A stretch of DNA of 64,000 bases from Hymenobacter aquaticus (GCF_004765605.1 NZ_SRLC01000002.1:1116001-1180000); one strand, 5' to 3'. Shown: positions 32,842 to 44,166, numbered from the stretch's first letter. Notes: a model not told the origin generated them from the sequence alone. Numbers and translations: made by a program.

Positions 32842-33879
32842 ATGAGTACGAAGGTGAAAAAACGGACGCTGATCAACGACATAGCCAGCCACCTGGAAGT
32901 GTCCATTGCCACCGTCTCGTTGGTGCTGAACGGCAAAGCCAAGCAAAGCCGCATCAGCGACGCGGTGGCCGAGCGGGTGCTGAAGTACGTCGAGGAAGTC
33001 GGCTACAAGCCCAACCACCTGGCCAAAAGCCTGCGCACGGGCAAAACCCACGTTATCGGGCTGGTGGTGGAAGATATTGCCAACCCGTTTTTCGCCACCG
33101 TAGCCGCCCTGATCGAGCGGCAGGCCTTCGAGCGGGGCTACCGCATCATTTATTGCAGTACCAACAACGAGCCGGCCCGGGCCCGGGAGCTGATCGGCAT
33201 GTTTCAGGAACGGCACGTGGACGGCTTTATCATCGTGCCGTCCGAGGGCATTGAAAAGGAAGTGAGCGACATTCTGCGCGAGCAGACGCCCACGGTGCTC
33301 TTCGACCGGTACCTGCCTGCTTTGCCCACCAACTACGTGGTGGTGGATGGGGCCCAAGGCACTGCCGATGCCACCCGGCATCTGCTGGCCCAAGGCTACA
33401 CCAACGTTGCCTTCGTCACCACCGATTCGACCCAAACCCAGATGGAGGCCCGCCTGCAGGGCTACACCCAGGTGCTGGAGGCCCAAGGCCTGCCCCAGCA
33501 AGTAAAGCGCGTCACCATTTCCAAGGATACGGAGCCGGTTATTGCCGATATCCAGTTATTTCTGGCCAGCAACCCCGAAATAGAGGCGGTCATCTTCTCC
33601 ACCAACTACCTGTGCATCTACGGGCTGGAGGCCATTGCGCGGCTGCAGCTGGCTATTCCGGCTAAGCTGGCCGTCGTTTCCTACGACGACCACGACCTGT
33701 TCCGGCTCTACACCCCGGCCATTACCGTCATTGCCCAGCCGGTGGAAAGCATTGCCAAAAACGTCATCGACATTCTGCTGCACGAATTGCAGCACCCCAC
33801 CGACCCAGCCGTAGATTCCACCCAGGGCGTCGTGCTGCCACCGGCCCTGATTATTCGCAAATCGTCGATCAGGCAGTAA
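32842..33879 (+). CDS. LacI-family transcriptional regulator (2)
   Basis: A 345-residue regulator with helix-turn-helix TLINDIASHLEVSIATVSLV, hinge YKPNHLAKSLRTG and effector domain (HVIGLVVEDIANPFFATVAA in part; VDGFIIVPSEG; LAVVSYDDHDLFRLY). The sequence reads open 10 codons further upstream from a TTG, but the -7 promoter TACCTTTG overlaps that part, so the ATG at 32842 is right. It is divergent from the sugar permease, the classical position for its regulator. Its effector domain differs clearly from LacI protein 1. Confidence 0.9.
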   Translation: MSTKVKKRTLINDIASHLEVSIATVSLVLNGKAKQSRISDAVAERVLKYVEEVGYKPNHLAKSLRTGKTHVIGLVVEDIANPFFATVAALIERQAFERGYRIIYCSTNNEPARARELIGMFQERHVDGFIIVPSEGIEKEVSDILREQTPTVLFDRYLPALPTNYVVVDGAQGTADATRHLLAQGYTNVAFVTTDSTQTQMEARLQGYTQVLEAQGLPQQVKRVTISKDTEPVIADIQLFLASNPEIEAVIFSTNYLCIYGLEAIARLQLAIPAKLAVVSYDDHDLFRLYTPAITVIAQPVESIAKNVIDILLHELQHPTDPAVDSTQGVVLPPALIIRKSSIRQ

Positions 33880-33895
33880 GCCTGCGCCGTACAAC

Positions 33896-33932
33896 AAAAG
33901 CCCTTTCCTGCTCGGGCGGGAAAGGGCTTTTT
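33896..33932. terminator. Bidirectional terminator between LacI gene 2 and rlmB
   Basis: AAAAGCCCTTTCC and GGGAAAGGGCTTTTT arms, in a convergent gap. Confidence 0.8.
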
Positions 33933-33965
33933 GATGGATGCGGAGCCTTGGAAAGGCGCTAAAAC

Positions 33966-34919
33966 TTACTGGCCGCTTTTCAGGCGCTGGCGCAGCACCT
34001 CAAACAGCATGATGCCGCTGGCGACCGACACGTTCAGGGAGCCGATCTGGCCGGCCATCGGGATGCGCAGCTTGTGGTCGGCCAGCTTCAGGTACTCGGG
34101 CGAGATGCCGTCTTCCTCGCTGCCCATCAGCACCGCCACCGGGCCGGTCATGTCCACCGTTTCGGCCTCCAGGCTGGCATCCGACTTCTCGGTGCAGGCA
34201 ATAACCGTCACGCCCGACTGCTGCAGGAAGGTAATGGTTTCCTTCAGGTTGGGCTCCCGGCACACCGGAATCAGGTTCAGGGCGCCGGCCGAGGTTTTCA
34301 GCGCGTCGCCGTTGATTTGGGCGGCACCGCGGCTGGGCACCACAATGGCGTGCACGCCCATGCACTCGGCGTTGCGGGCAATAGAGCCGAAGTTGCGCAC
34401 ATCCGTAATCCGGTCGAGCAGCAGAAGCAGGGGCGTTTTGCCTTCCTCATACAAGCCGGCCAGAATACTGTCGAGCGGCTGGTAGTCGATGGGCGACACG
34501 AAGGCCACGGCGCCCTGGTGGTTTTTGCGGGTTAGGTCGTTGAGCTTCTCAATGGGCACCAGCGACATCGGGATGTTGGCAGCTTTGGCCAGCTCCGTAA
34601 TTTCCTGGGTCACGCTGTTCTTGGTGCCGCGCAGCAGATAAATCTTCTCCAGGGTGCGGCCCGCGCTCAGCGCCTCCAGAATCGGGCGCAGGCCGAACAG
34701 CATCTCAATGCTGCGGTCGGCGGCGGGCTTGTGGGGGTAGCGGGGCTTATAGTCGCCGCCGCCGCCGCGCGAGTCGCGCGCGTCGCGGCCTTCGCCCCGG
34801 GGCTCGCGGCGGTCGTCGCCGGTGCCCCGGTCGTCGCGGCTTACCGGGCGGTTTTCGCTGTTATAAAATGTGCGCCGCTCATTCAGCGGCCGCTCCGGGC
34901 GGTCAGTCCTTTTCTCCAT
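33966..34919 (-). CDS. rlmB: 23S rRNA 2'-O-methyltransferase (RlmB/TrmH family)
   Basis: A 317-residue SpoU-family methyltransferase, expected to methylate G2251 of 23S rRNA. Residues 1-70 are a disordered, charged tail (RDDRGTGDDRREPRGEGRD), not needed for the core. The catalytic part has GLRPILEAL, LDRITDVRNFGSIARNAE (motif 1), VLMGSEEDGISPE (motif 2) and SLNVSVASGIMLFE (motif 3, knot). Start is ATG at 34919, inside the end of the upstream GWxTD gene (37-nt overlap), so translation is probably coupled. Confidence 0.88.
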   Translation of the reverse strand: MEKRTDRPERPLNERRTFYNSENRPVSRDDRGTGDDRREPRGEGRDARDSRGGGGDYKPRYPHKPAADRSIEMLFGLRPILEALSAGRTLEKIYLLRGTKNSVTQEITELAKAANIPMSLVPIEKLNDLTRKNHQGAVAFVSPIDYQPLDSILAGLYEEGKTPLLLLLDRITDVRNFGSIARNAECMGVHAIVVPSRGAAQINGDALKTSAGALNLIPVCREPNLKETITFLQQSGVTVIACTEKSDASLEAETVDMTGPVAVLMGSEEDGISPEYLKLADHKLRIPMAGQIGSLNVSVASGIMLFEVLRQRLKSGQ

Positions 34920-36106
34920 TGCTCAACGGCGGCATACCAAAGCATTTCGTACTCCGGCCGGCGCACCAATTCATAGTGTTCGGGGGCAAAGGTACTCGGT
35001 TTGGGCCGGAACGTATACGTGCCGCTGCTGCCGTTCGGGTCGCGGTACACCCAGCGCTCCTCGGTAGCCGTCCGATACACCACGTCGGGGGCGCCCAGAA
35101 CCACGTAGAGCAGGCCCCGGTCGGTCATCCAGCCGGCTTTGTGGGTGGTAAATAACTCGTTGGCCGCCGCCACCCGGCCGTAGTAAGTCCGGATCAGCTG
35201 CCGGGCTACGGGTTGGTTGCTGCCCGCTACTTTCAGCCAGAACTGGTCGACGGCCCGCTTGGGCTCGGGCGCGTCGGTGAGCTTCTGGCGCTCGGCGGAA
35301 GTCGTCAGGTAAATCAGGGGCTGAATCAGCTCGTCGGCCGTATTCAGCGCCGGAAAGTCCTGGTCGACCACGAGCAGGCCGTAGCCCGCCGGGGCCTCCG
35401 CGACCCGCAGCATGTAAAGCCCCGCTTGCGAAAGGCGCAGCAGCTGGCCGGCCCGAAAAAAGAGCGAGTCGCGGGCGGGTAGGGTGCGGGCCACCGGCTG
35501 GCTGCCGGGCGCCGACATAGGTGGCAGGGCCGCCAGGAAGCTGGCATCGTAGCGCTTAACCGCCAACGGCTTTTCCGGACCGTAGCTGTCTACCTGAAAC
35601 GGCTCGTGCACCCGCACGTAGCGGCGCAGCAGCGGGTTGCCCACTGAGTCGGTCAGCAGAAAGGTGCGGCCCAGCCGCTCCTTGGTAATAGGCAGCCAGA
35701 GCCCTTCCCCGGCATCGTCTTCCTCGTTGGCACCGCAGGCCACGCTCAGCACCTGCCCGGGCAGCAGGGCCGAGGCCGCCACGCTGAACTCCACCCAGGC
35801 CGCCGCTTGCTCGGGCCGGGTGCGGCGGGCCAGCTGCCCCACGGTGCGGCGCCAGGTGGGGCGCTTGGCCTCGTAGCTGGCCCAGGCCGCAACGCGCAAC
35901 GGGTAGCCGCGCTGCAACACGCTGGCGTCGGGGAAGCGCAGGTAAATGTGCAGACTGTCGCCTTCGCGCCGGGTTTCGGCCAGCAGGCGGCGCTGCGGCT
36001 GGTACTGGCCCGCGAAGTCGCGCCGCGGGTCGGCGGCGGCGGGCCGGCCCGTCAGGAGCAGCAGAAACACCAGGCCGGGCGCGAAGCAGCGGAGGAAAGT
36101 CAGCAT
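34883..36106 (-). CDS. GWxTD-domain exported protein
   Basis: A 407-residue protein with an N-terminal signal sequence (FLRCFAPGLVFLLLLTGRPAAA). The C-terminal third carries the GWxTD domain: QLIRTYYGRVAAANELFTTH (in part), KAGWMTDRGLLYVVLGAPDVV with GWMTD, then WVYRD. The domain is found in Bacteroidota and Acidobacteriota and has no settled function. The first half is beta-rich with no identity. ATG at 36106 is preferred over a TTG 9 nt earlier. Its end overlaps rlmB by 37 nt, and it may share transcription with it. Confidence 0.85.
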   Translation of the reverse strand: MLTFLRCFAPGLVFLLLLTGRPAAADPRRDFAGQYQPQRRLLAETRREGDSLHIYLRFPDASVLQRGYPLRVAAWASYEAKRPTWRRTVGQLARRTRPEQAAAWVEFSVAASALLPGQVLSVACGANEEDDAGEGLWLPITKERLGRTFLLTDSVGNPLLRRYVRVHEPFQVDSYGPEKPLAVKRYDASFLAALPPMSAPGSQPVARTLPARDSLFFRAGQLLRLSQAGLYMLRVAEAPAGYGLLVVDQDFPALNTADELIQPLIYLTTSAERQKLTDAPEPKRAVDQFWLKVAGSNQPVARQLIRTYYGRVAAANELFTTHKAGWMTDRGLLYVVLGAPDVVYRTATEERWVYRDPNGSSGTYTFRPKPSTFAPEHYELVRRPEYEMLWYAAVEQWRKGLTARSGR

Positions 36107-36212
36107 CAGGAGCAATGGTTAAGCGAAAAGCGGGTGGGTGGCAGAGTGGCCAACCGAAGCAACGTACAGCCTCAAGGCTATAGTACGAAGGGTGGGCGCG
36201 GGCAGATAAACG

Positions 36213-36246
36213 AAAACAGCCGCCCTGAAAGCAGGACGGCTGTTTT
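36213..36246. terminator. Terminator between the DUF2723 gene and the GWxTD gene
   Basis: AAAACAGCCGCCCTG and CAGGACGGCTGTTTT arms (one mismatch) with a 4-nt loop, 22 nt past the DUF2723 stop. Confidence 0.8.
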
Positions 36247-36268
36247 ATAACAGGCTAACTACCGCGCA

Positions 36269-39253
36269 TTACTGCCGTGGGTAGTACTGGTTGAGCAAAT
36301 CCAGAGCTTTCTTGGAGCGGGCCTGGTCGCCGACTTCCTCGGCGGCGCGGTACACGCTCTGCAGAGCCATCAGGTTGGTCTGTACTTCCATGTCGAACAG
36401 GGAACTGTTGGTGGTGCTGTAATACGCCAACGACTGCTGGGCCCGGTTGGTCATGGTATCCATGATTTCGTTGGCCCGGGCCTTTTCGCCCACCTGCACC
36501 AGCGGCACCACAAACTGCGGCACGTAGTAGTCGTAGCGAATCGACTTGTCGGGCATCACGGCGAAGCACTTGTCCAGCACTTCCTTGGCTCTCACTTTGT
36601 CGCCGGCCGCCAGGTAGGCTTCGGCCAGGCGCGCGAATTTTTCGCGGTAGTTGGCCGGGAAGCGCAGGTTGTTTTCGTCGTAGAAGATGTCGGCGCGGTC
36701 CAGGTTGCGGAAGGCAAACTTCTTCATCATGTTCTCAAACATGAGGTCCTTCTCCACGTAGCCCTCGTTGCCGCGCGGGTCGTAGTTGGGGTCTTTGGCC
36801 GGCAGCACGCGGTAAGCCATGCCTTCGAGCTGGAAATAAGGCTGCAGGTTCATGAAGTCGGCGGAGTTTACCGTGCTGGAGAAGTAGATGGGCCGCTTCC
36901 AGTTGTTGGTGGCCAGCATGTCCAGAATCACGAGGTTCTTCTTCTCGATGGCGCCCTTGCCCATGTCCCACTCCATGCGGGAAACCAGCTGCTTGCGGCG
37001 CTCCTTCGGGATAATGCCCAAGGCTTCCACGGCGGTGGTATCGACGGGCAGGTAAAACTTGCGCGTCGGGAACGACAGCAGCGGCCGGCCGCTCTGGGTC
37101 TGCACTTGCAGCAGCGGGCTGCCCTGATCTACGAGGCCGATGAACTCGCGCAGGTTTACTTCCTGCACCGCCGGGTTTTCCACGTAGGGCAGGTAGTCGT
37201 TGGTACCCTGCGCGTAGTTGTCGCTCTTCATCGAGATGGGCAGCGGCTGCGACAAATACGAGCGGCGCTTCATCTGCTCGATGTACCAGTCGGTATTCAG
37301 GTAGCTGAGCACGGCCACGCGCACGTCGGTCCGCACGCCTTCCACTTCCTGGGCGTACCAGAGCGGGAAGGTGTCGTTGTCGCCGTTGGTAAACAGAATG
37401 GCGTTCGGGGCGCAGCTGTTCAGCAGGTTCTTGGCCGAGTCCACCGAGTTGTAGCGGTCCGACCGGTCGTGGTCGTCCCAGCCCTGGGCCACCATCAGGC
37501 CGGGGGCCAGCAGGCCAATCAGCGTGGCGGCCACGGCGCGGGCGCCGTCGGCCTTGAGCACGGCTTTCAGCAAATCCGCCAGGCCCAGCACGCCCAGGCC
37601 AATCCAGATGGCAAAGGCGTAGGTGGCACCCGTGAAGGTGTAGTCCCGCTCGCGGGGCTCGATGGGCGGCTGGTTGAGGTAGAACACGATGGCCAGACCC
37701 GTAAACACGAACAGCAGGCCGATAACCAGGGCGTTGCGTCCGTCGCGGCGCACGTGGAAGAACAGGCCAATCAGGCCCATGATGAGCGGAATAGCGAAGA
37801 AGTTGTTGCGGGCCGGGCTGCTGGCAATCCGCTCGGGCAGGCCGCTGTTGGCACTGGTCGGCCACACCACGCCAGCCTGCTGAATGTCACTGTCGCGGCC
37901 CACGTAGTTCCACAGGAAGTAGCGCCAGTACATGTGGCCCATCTGGTAGCGGAACAAAAAGCTCAGGTTCTGGCCCATCGTGGGCTTCACGCCTTCCTGA
38001 ATGTCGACCCACTTCTTGTAGTTGTAGAGGTGCTCGGGGGCGGGGCTGTAGATGCGCGGAATCAGCATCTTGTCCTCGTCGCGGTAGATGGTTTCGAGGC
38101 GGCGCTCGGCTACCACGTACTTATCACCCTTGCGCACGTAGCGGGGCGCGCCTTCCTTCTGGTCGACGGGCTCGGCGTTGAACTGCGGGCCGTAGAGCAA
38201 GGGCCGGTCGCCGTACTGCTCGCGCTTGAGGTAGCTCACGAAGGACAGCACGTCCTCGGGGTCGTTTTCGTTGATGGTGGGGTGGTAGCTGGAGCGAATC
38301 GGCACAATCAGGTACGACGAGTAGCCGATCAGGATAAACACGAAGCTCAGCATAGCCGTGTTGATCAGGCGGTTGTGCGCCTTGAAGGAATAGCGGAAGC
38401 CAAACCAGATCAGGGCCACGAACAGCAGCAGGAAGAACACCAGGCCCGAGTTGAAGGGCAGCCCGATGCTGTTCACGAAGAATACTTCGAAGGCACCGGC
38501 CAGCGTGGGCAGGCCGGGAATGATGCCGGCCAGAATCAGGCCCACAATCACGCTGCTGATAACCAGCGTGAAAATGCCGCCCCGCATCGTGGGGTTTGGG
38601 TTGCGGCGGTAGTAGTAGATAAATCCCAGGGCCGGAATAGCCAGCAGGTTCAGCAAGTGCACCCCGATGCTCAGGCCAATGACGTAGGCAATCAGGATCA
38701 GCCACTTGTCGGAATCAGCCTCGTCGGCACGGTTTTCCCACTTCAGCATAATCCAGACCACGGCCGCCGTGCACAGCGCCGACATGGCGTATACCTCGGC
38801 TTCCACGGCGTTAAACCAGAACGAGTCGGAGAAGGCGAAGGCCAAGGCCCCGACGACGCCCGCGCCCAGAATCAGCAGCGTCTGGCCGCCGGTGGGCTCC
38901 AGCGTGCGGTCGTCGTGCATGCCGGGGCGGTGCAGCACCAGCTTTTTGGCCAGCATCGTGATGGTCCAGAACAGGAACAGCACGGTAAAGGAGCTGCTCA
39001 GCGCCGACAGCGTATTAATCAGCACCGACACCTTGGTTGGGTCGCCGAAAGAAAACAGCGAAAACAGGCGGCCCAGCAGCAGGAAAGTCGGGGCTCCCGG
39101 AGGGTGGGGCACCAGCAGCTTGTAGGAGCAGGCAATAAACTCGCCGCAGTCCCAGAAGCTGGCCGTGGGTTCCAGGGTGAGCAGATACGTGAGGGTGGCA
39201 ATGGCAAAAACGAGCCAGCCAACTAGATTATTCAGGCTTTTGTAACTCCGCAT
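36269..39253 (-). CDS. DUF2723 (GT117-type) multispanning membrane protein
   Basis: A 994-residue protein. The N-terminal half has ~12 membrane helices and the DUF2723 signature: LEPTASFWDCGEFIACSYKL in part, LLVPHPPGAPTFLLLGRLFS in part, and LWYAQEVEGVRTDVRVAVLS downstream. The conserved Asp/Glu of FWDCGEF sits in the first periplasmic loop, as in GT-C glycosyltransferases; the family is classed as glycosyltransferase 117-like, possibly modifying surface proteins. The last ~200 residues are soluble and helical with TPR-like packing (YLAAGDKVRAKEVLDKCF). The upstream gene at 39412 is separate, with a terminator between. Confidence 0.85.
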   Translation of the reverse strand: MRSYKSLNNLVGWLVFAIATLTYLLTLEPTASFWDCGEFIACSYKLLVPHPPGAPTFLLLGRLFSLFSFGDPTKVSVLINTLSALSSSFTVLFLFWTITMLAKKLVLHRPGMHDDRTLEPTGGQTLLILGAGVVGALAFAFSDSFWFNAVEAEVYAMSALCTAAVVWIMLKWENRADEADSDKWLILIAYVIGLSIGVHLLNLLAIPALGFIYYYRRNPNPTMRGGIFTLVISSVIVGLILAGIIPGLPTLAGAFEVFFVNSIGLPFNSGLVFFLLLFVALIWFGFRYSFKAHNRLINTAMLSFVFILIGYSSYLIVPIRSSYHPTINENDPEDVLSFVSYLKREQYGDRPLLYGPQFNAEPVDQKEGAPRYVRKGDKYVVAERRLETIYRDEDKMLIPRIYSPAPEHLYNYKKWVDIQEGVKPTMGQNLSFLFRYQMGHMYWRYFLWNYVGRDSDIQQAGVVWPTSANSGLPERIASSPARNNFFAIPLIMGLIGLFFHVRRDGRNALVIGLLFVFTGLAIVFYLNQPPIEPRERDYTFTGATYAFAIWIGLGVLGLADLLKAVLKADGARAVAATLIGLLAPGLMVAQGWDDHDRSDRYNSVDSAKNLLNSCAPNAILFTNGDNDTFPLWYAQEVEGVRTDVRVAVLSYLNTDWYIEQMKRRSYLSQPLPISMKSDNYAQGTNDYLPYVENPAVQEVNLREFIGLVDQGSPLLQVQTQSGRPLLSFPTRKFYLPVDTTAVEALGIIPKERRKQLVSRMEWDMGKGAIEKKNLVILDMLATNNWKRPIYFSSTVNSADFMNLQPYFQLEGMAYRVLPAKDPNYDPRGNEGYVEKDLMFENMMKKFAFRNLDRADIFYDENNLRFPANYREKFARLAEAYLAAGDKVRAKEVLDKCFAVMPDKSIRYDYYVPQFVVPLVQVGEKARANEIMDTMTNRAQQSLAYYSTTNSSLFDMEVQTNLMALQSVYRAAEEVGDQARSKKALDLLNQYYPRQ

Positions 39254-39357
39254 ACTGGTTTAATCAGAGAAGGGCCAAAAGTAGGCAATAAATCTGGCCA
39301 TGCCGCACCCGCCAGTCAGACACCTATTAACGACTATATTCTGGCTTGACCATAAAA

Positions 39358-39384
39358 AAAGCAGCCAGGAATCCTGGCTGCTTT
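39358..39384. terminator. Terminator after the small T9SS cargo gene
   Basis: GCAGCCAGG and CCTGGCTGC arms with a 3-nt loop, flanked by AAAAAAA and TTT; 28 nt past the stop at 39412. Confidence 0.75.
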
Positions 39385-39411
39385 CCGGCAGGGCCGCACG
39401 AGTAATGTTGC

Positions 39412-39819
39412 TTAGTTTTGCAGCACCAGGCGCTTGGTGCTCACTACTTTGTCGTTGATCAGCAGGCTGTAGAAGTACACCCCGGCCGGCAAATCCGACA
39501 GGTTTACCGCCGTGCCTTCCTGGCTGAGTTCGGGCCGCAGCGTGATAATGCGCACCTCGCGGCCGATGATGTTGCTAAAGCGCAGCTTGTAGTTTTCCGC
39601 GGGTTTTTGCTCCAGCGTCACCATCACTAGGCCTTTGCTGGGGTTGGGGTACACGCTCAGCTGAGGCGTAACGGACGGTGCGGCGGCCACCCGCGCCGCG
39701 GGAGCCTGCACCGGCACCTGGTGCCGCCTCGTCAGGCTCACGGTAGCGGCCAGCGTGGAAAGCTGCGCCAGCACCAGAGCCAGCAGAAGAAACAGACGCG
39801 TAGAAGTTTTCATGTTCAT
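39412..39819 (-). CDS. Very small T9SS type A sorting-domain protein
   Basis: A 135-residue protein consisting of a signal peptide (FLLLALVLAQLSTLAATVS), a ~25-residue linker (PVQAPAARVAAAPSV) and a full type A T9SS C-terminal domain. The domain shows LSVYPNPSKGLVMVTLEQ, LRFSNIIGREVR, INLSDLPAGVYFYSL-type and KRLVLQN. The CTD takes up nearly the whole mature protein, so there is almost no passenger. It may be a decoy, an anchor partner, or a remnant of a larger cargo. A start at 39819 or 39813 is possible. Confidence 0.85.
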   Translation of the reverse strand: MNMKTSTRLFLLLALVLAQLSTLAATVSLTRRHQVPVQAPAARVAAAPSVTPQLSVYPNPSKGLVMVTLEQKPAENYKLRFSNIIGREVRIITLRPELSQEGTAVNLSDLPAGVYFYSLLINDKVVSTKRLVLQN

Positions 39820-39987
39820 TCAATAGAGTCAGAGCAAGCAGGCAACCGGCCTGGGTGATGGGCTGGTAAAGACAAGCACCGTGCCTTTTTTCAAAAGACT
39901 GACACGGTTTGCCGGGCAAAGGTTGCCAGCCTGGTATTTAGAACAGCGGCAAACCGGAAGGTTTAACCGGGTAAGTCGCCTAAGAAA

Positions 39988-40755
39988 CTACGTATGGATA
40001 TATTTAATTTCCTGTAGTGAAAAACTTCTGAGCTCCCGCTCAATTTGTACTACCAGCCGGCCGGTTTCATCCACGCCCACAATCTGGCCCTGCACGGGTT
40101 GCCCGTCCACCTCGTAAGCGTGGGTTTCCTGGTAGCGGTACAGCGCCTGCAGATACTCGAAGCGCAGGGCCGCCACCCGGCCCGCGCGCAGCATCAGGTA
40201 GCGCCGCTCCAGGCACTCCAGCAGCCGGGCAATCAGGGTTTTCAGCGGGTAGGCGCGGCCCGTGAGCCAGGCCAAAGAGGTGGCAGTAGGCATGCCAAAC
40301 TCCCGCTGATTGACATTTATCCCGATGCCGACCACACTATATTGAATCTTGGAGCCGCTTATGGTGTTTTCAATCAGGATGCCGCCCAGCTTCTGGGTGC
40401 CGTAGTAAATGTCGTTGGGCCACTTCAGGCGCAGGGCGGCATCGGGGCCCAGCAGGCTGCGGGCCCAGTCGAGCACGCCCAGGGCCACGGCCTGACTCAG
40501 CTGGAACTGGTCGGTGGGGGCCAGGAAGGTGGGCTGCCAAATGACCGATAATGTCAGGTTTTCGCCGGGACTGGCCTCCCAGCGGTTGCCGCGCTGCCCC
40601 CGTCCGGCGGTCTGTTTGTCGGTTATCACCGTACAACCATCGGTGGCGCTGTTTTTGACAATAAGGGCCTGTGCCTCGCTGTTTGTCGAGGCGCATTCGG
40701 GCAACCAAACAATTTGTTGGCCCGTGAAGAGGGTTTGGGGGGATAGTGCCTCCAC
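39988..40755 (-). CDS. birA: Biotin--[acetyl-CoA-carboxylase] ligase
   Basis: Attaches biotin to biotin carboxyl carrier protein. The 255-residue enzyme has the biotinyl-AMP loop AGRGQRGNRWEASPG, LKWPNDIYY and GIGINVNQ, and lacks the N-terminal DNA-binding domain (a class I, non-repressor form). A C-terminal SH3-like part (GRLVVQIERELRSFSLQEIK in part) is present. It is divergent from rsfS with ~41 nt between, and this neighbour order is common in Bacteroidota. Confidence 0.93.
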   Translation of the reverse strand: MEALSPQTLFTGQQIVWLPECASTNSEAQALIVKNSATDGCTVITDKQTAGRGQRGNRWEASPGENLTLSVIWQPTFLAPTDQFQLSQAVALGVLDWARSLLGPDAALRLKWPNDIYYGTQKLGGILIENTISGSKIQYSVVGIGINVNQREFGMPTATSLAWLTGRAYPLKTLIARLLECLERRYLMLRAGRVAALRFEYLQALYRYQETHAYEVDGQPVQGQIVGVDETGRLVVQIERELRSFSLQEIKYIHT

Positions 40756-40765
40756 CTGATTTTCT

Positions 40766-40772
40766 TACTTTG
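40766..40772 (+). promoter_or_regulatory. Near-consensus -7 element for rsfS
   Basis: TACTTTG (one base shorter than TAnnTTTG) lies 24 nt before the rsfS ATG in the birA-rsfS gap. Confidence 0.35.
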
Positions 40773-40796
40773 TGCGTTCAAACCTAATAATACCCT

Positions 40797-41183
40797 ATGA
40801 AAAGTACCCTGGTTCGGCAGGATTCAGACAGATTGGCAGACGTAGTAGTACGCGGCATGCAGGAGAAAAAGGCGGCCGATATCGTGGTGCTCAATCTGAA
40901 GGACCTTAAAAACGCAGTAGCGGATTATTTCATCATCTGCTCTGCTTCCTCCGATACCCAACTGGACGCCATTGCGCGTTCCGTGGAAGAAGAAGTGGAG
41001 AAGCTTACCGGCCAGAACCCCTGGCAAACCGAAGGCCGCATGAACCGGGAATGGGTACTGCTCGACTACGTCGACGTGGTAGTCCACATTTTCCTGCGCG
41101 ACCGTCGGCAGTTCTACGCGCTGGAAGAGCTGTGGGGTGATGCCGAAATAAAATATATTCAGGAAGAAACCGAAGCCGTTTAA
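40797..41183 (+). CDS. rsfS: Ribosome silencing factor
   Basis: A 128-residue RsfS/YbeB/DUF143 protein that binds L14 and blocks subunit joining in starvation. Motifs: GMQEKKAADIVVLNL, DYFIICSASSDTQLDAIA and NREWVLLDYVDVVVHIF, with the family's ALEELWGDA end. ftsH follows after 80 nt on the same strand. Confidence 0.95.
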   Translation: MKSTLVRQDSDRLADVVVRGMQEKKAADIVVLNLKDLKNAVADYFIICSASSDTQLDAIARSVEEEVEKLTGQNPWQTEGRMNREWVLLDYVDVVVHIFLRDRRQFYALEELWGDAEIKYIQEETEAV

Positions 41184-41263
41184 AGTAAAACCGGCCCGGA
41201 TGCGTCTTAACAATTAGCGCGGGCGGCGGTTCCGCCTTTGTTCTTCGTTTAGAATTCCTTTTC

Positions 41264-43381
<2,118 letters not shown>

Positions 43382-43399
43382 AAGTATTTAATGCCCCCT

Positions 43400-43432
43400 A
43401 AAAAGCCAGCCTGCTTCAGGCTGGCTTTTTTT
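43400..43432. terminator. Terminator of ftsH
   Basis: AAAAAGCCAGCCTG and CAGGCTGGCTTTTTTT arms around a 3-nt loop, 19 nt past the ftsH stop. Confidence 0.85.
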
Positions 43433-43483
43433 CTGTTACCTGGGTTTCAAGCGGTGCGGCAGGCACCTGTCGGCGCGAGTTTC

Positions 43484-43491
43484 TATCTTTG
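43484..43491 (+). promoter_or_regulatory. -7 element for the lutC-like / lpxH operon
   Basis: TATCTTTG, exact match to TAnnTTTG, 21 nt before the ATG at 43513. No TTG at the -33 place. Confidence 0.55.
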
Positions 43492-43512
43492 GTTGCTTCT
43501 TCCCCGATTCCT

Positions 43513-44166
43513 ATGTCCGAAACCTCCCGCGACATCATCCTGCGCCGTATCCGCGAGTCGTTGCAGCAGCCGGCCCCGCAGCCGGCCGCCCCCGATTTCA
43601 CGCTGCCGTTGCACCTGCCTCCCCACGACGACCTGGCCGTGACCTTCGCCGAAAGCTTCGTGCGGGCCGGGGGCGTGTTCTACTACTGCGTGTCGGAAGA
43701 GCACTTTTACGACCAGCTCTTTACCTATAAGAAGGAAAAGGCCCTCGACAACCTCTTTGTGTGGGAGCCCGAGCTGAAAAAGCTGCTGCACGCGGGTGGC
43801 ATCGGGTTTATCGGCGACGAAACCGACTGGCTGCAGAAGGCCGACGCGGGCCTGACGACCTGCGAAGCCCTGGTGGCCCGCACCGGCAGCGTGCTAGTCA
43901 GCGGCGCTTCGGCCAGTGGCCGCCGGCTGAGCATCTACCCGGATCAGCACCTGGTGCTGGCCCGCGCCTCCCAGATTGTGCCCGATATCGGCGACGCGCT
44001 GAAGCGGGTGCAGGAGGACTACGACAATAAATTGCCCTCGATGATTTCGCTCACGACGGGCCCTAGCCGTACGGCTGATATTGAAAAAACGCTGGTGCTC
44101 GGTGCTCATGGCCCGCGCAGCATCGTGTTGTTTTTACTGGATGACGCGCCCGAAGCAACTACCTGA
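43513..44166 (+). CDS. LUD-domain protein (LutC/YkgG-like)
   Basis: A 217-residue LUD-domain protein. The core motifs are GIGFIGDETDWLQKADAGLT in part, CEALVARTGSVLVS, LSIYPDQHLVLARASQIVPD (cut) and MISLTTGPSRTADIEKTLV in part, matching LutC. In LutABC the protein assists lactate oxidation, but lutA and lutB are not present, and stand-alone LUD genes next to ftsH are usual in Bacteroidota. ATG at 43513 follows the promoter TATCTTTG; an 8-codon upstream extension is rejected. Its last 26 nt overlap lpxH. Confidence 0.88.
   Translation: MSETSRDIILRRIRESLQQPAPQPAAPDFTLPLHLPPHDDLAVTFAESFVRAGGVFYYCVSEEHFYDQLFTYKKEKALDNLFVWEPELKKLLHAGGIGFIGDETDWLQKADAGLTTCEALVARTGSVLVSGASASGRRLSIYPDQHLVLARASQIVPDIGDALKRVQEDYDNKLPSMISLTTGPSRTADIEKTLVLGAHGPRSIVLFLLDDAPEATT

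Noticed and set aside
37106..39226. 706-codon open frame antisense to the DUF2723 gene
   Set aside because: It is rich in His, Val, Gln and Gly, typical of a mirror frame of GC-rich codons, and covers a strongly supported membrane-protein gene.
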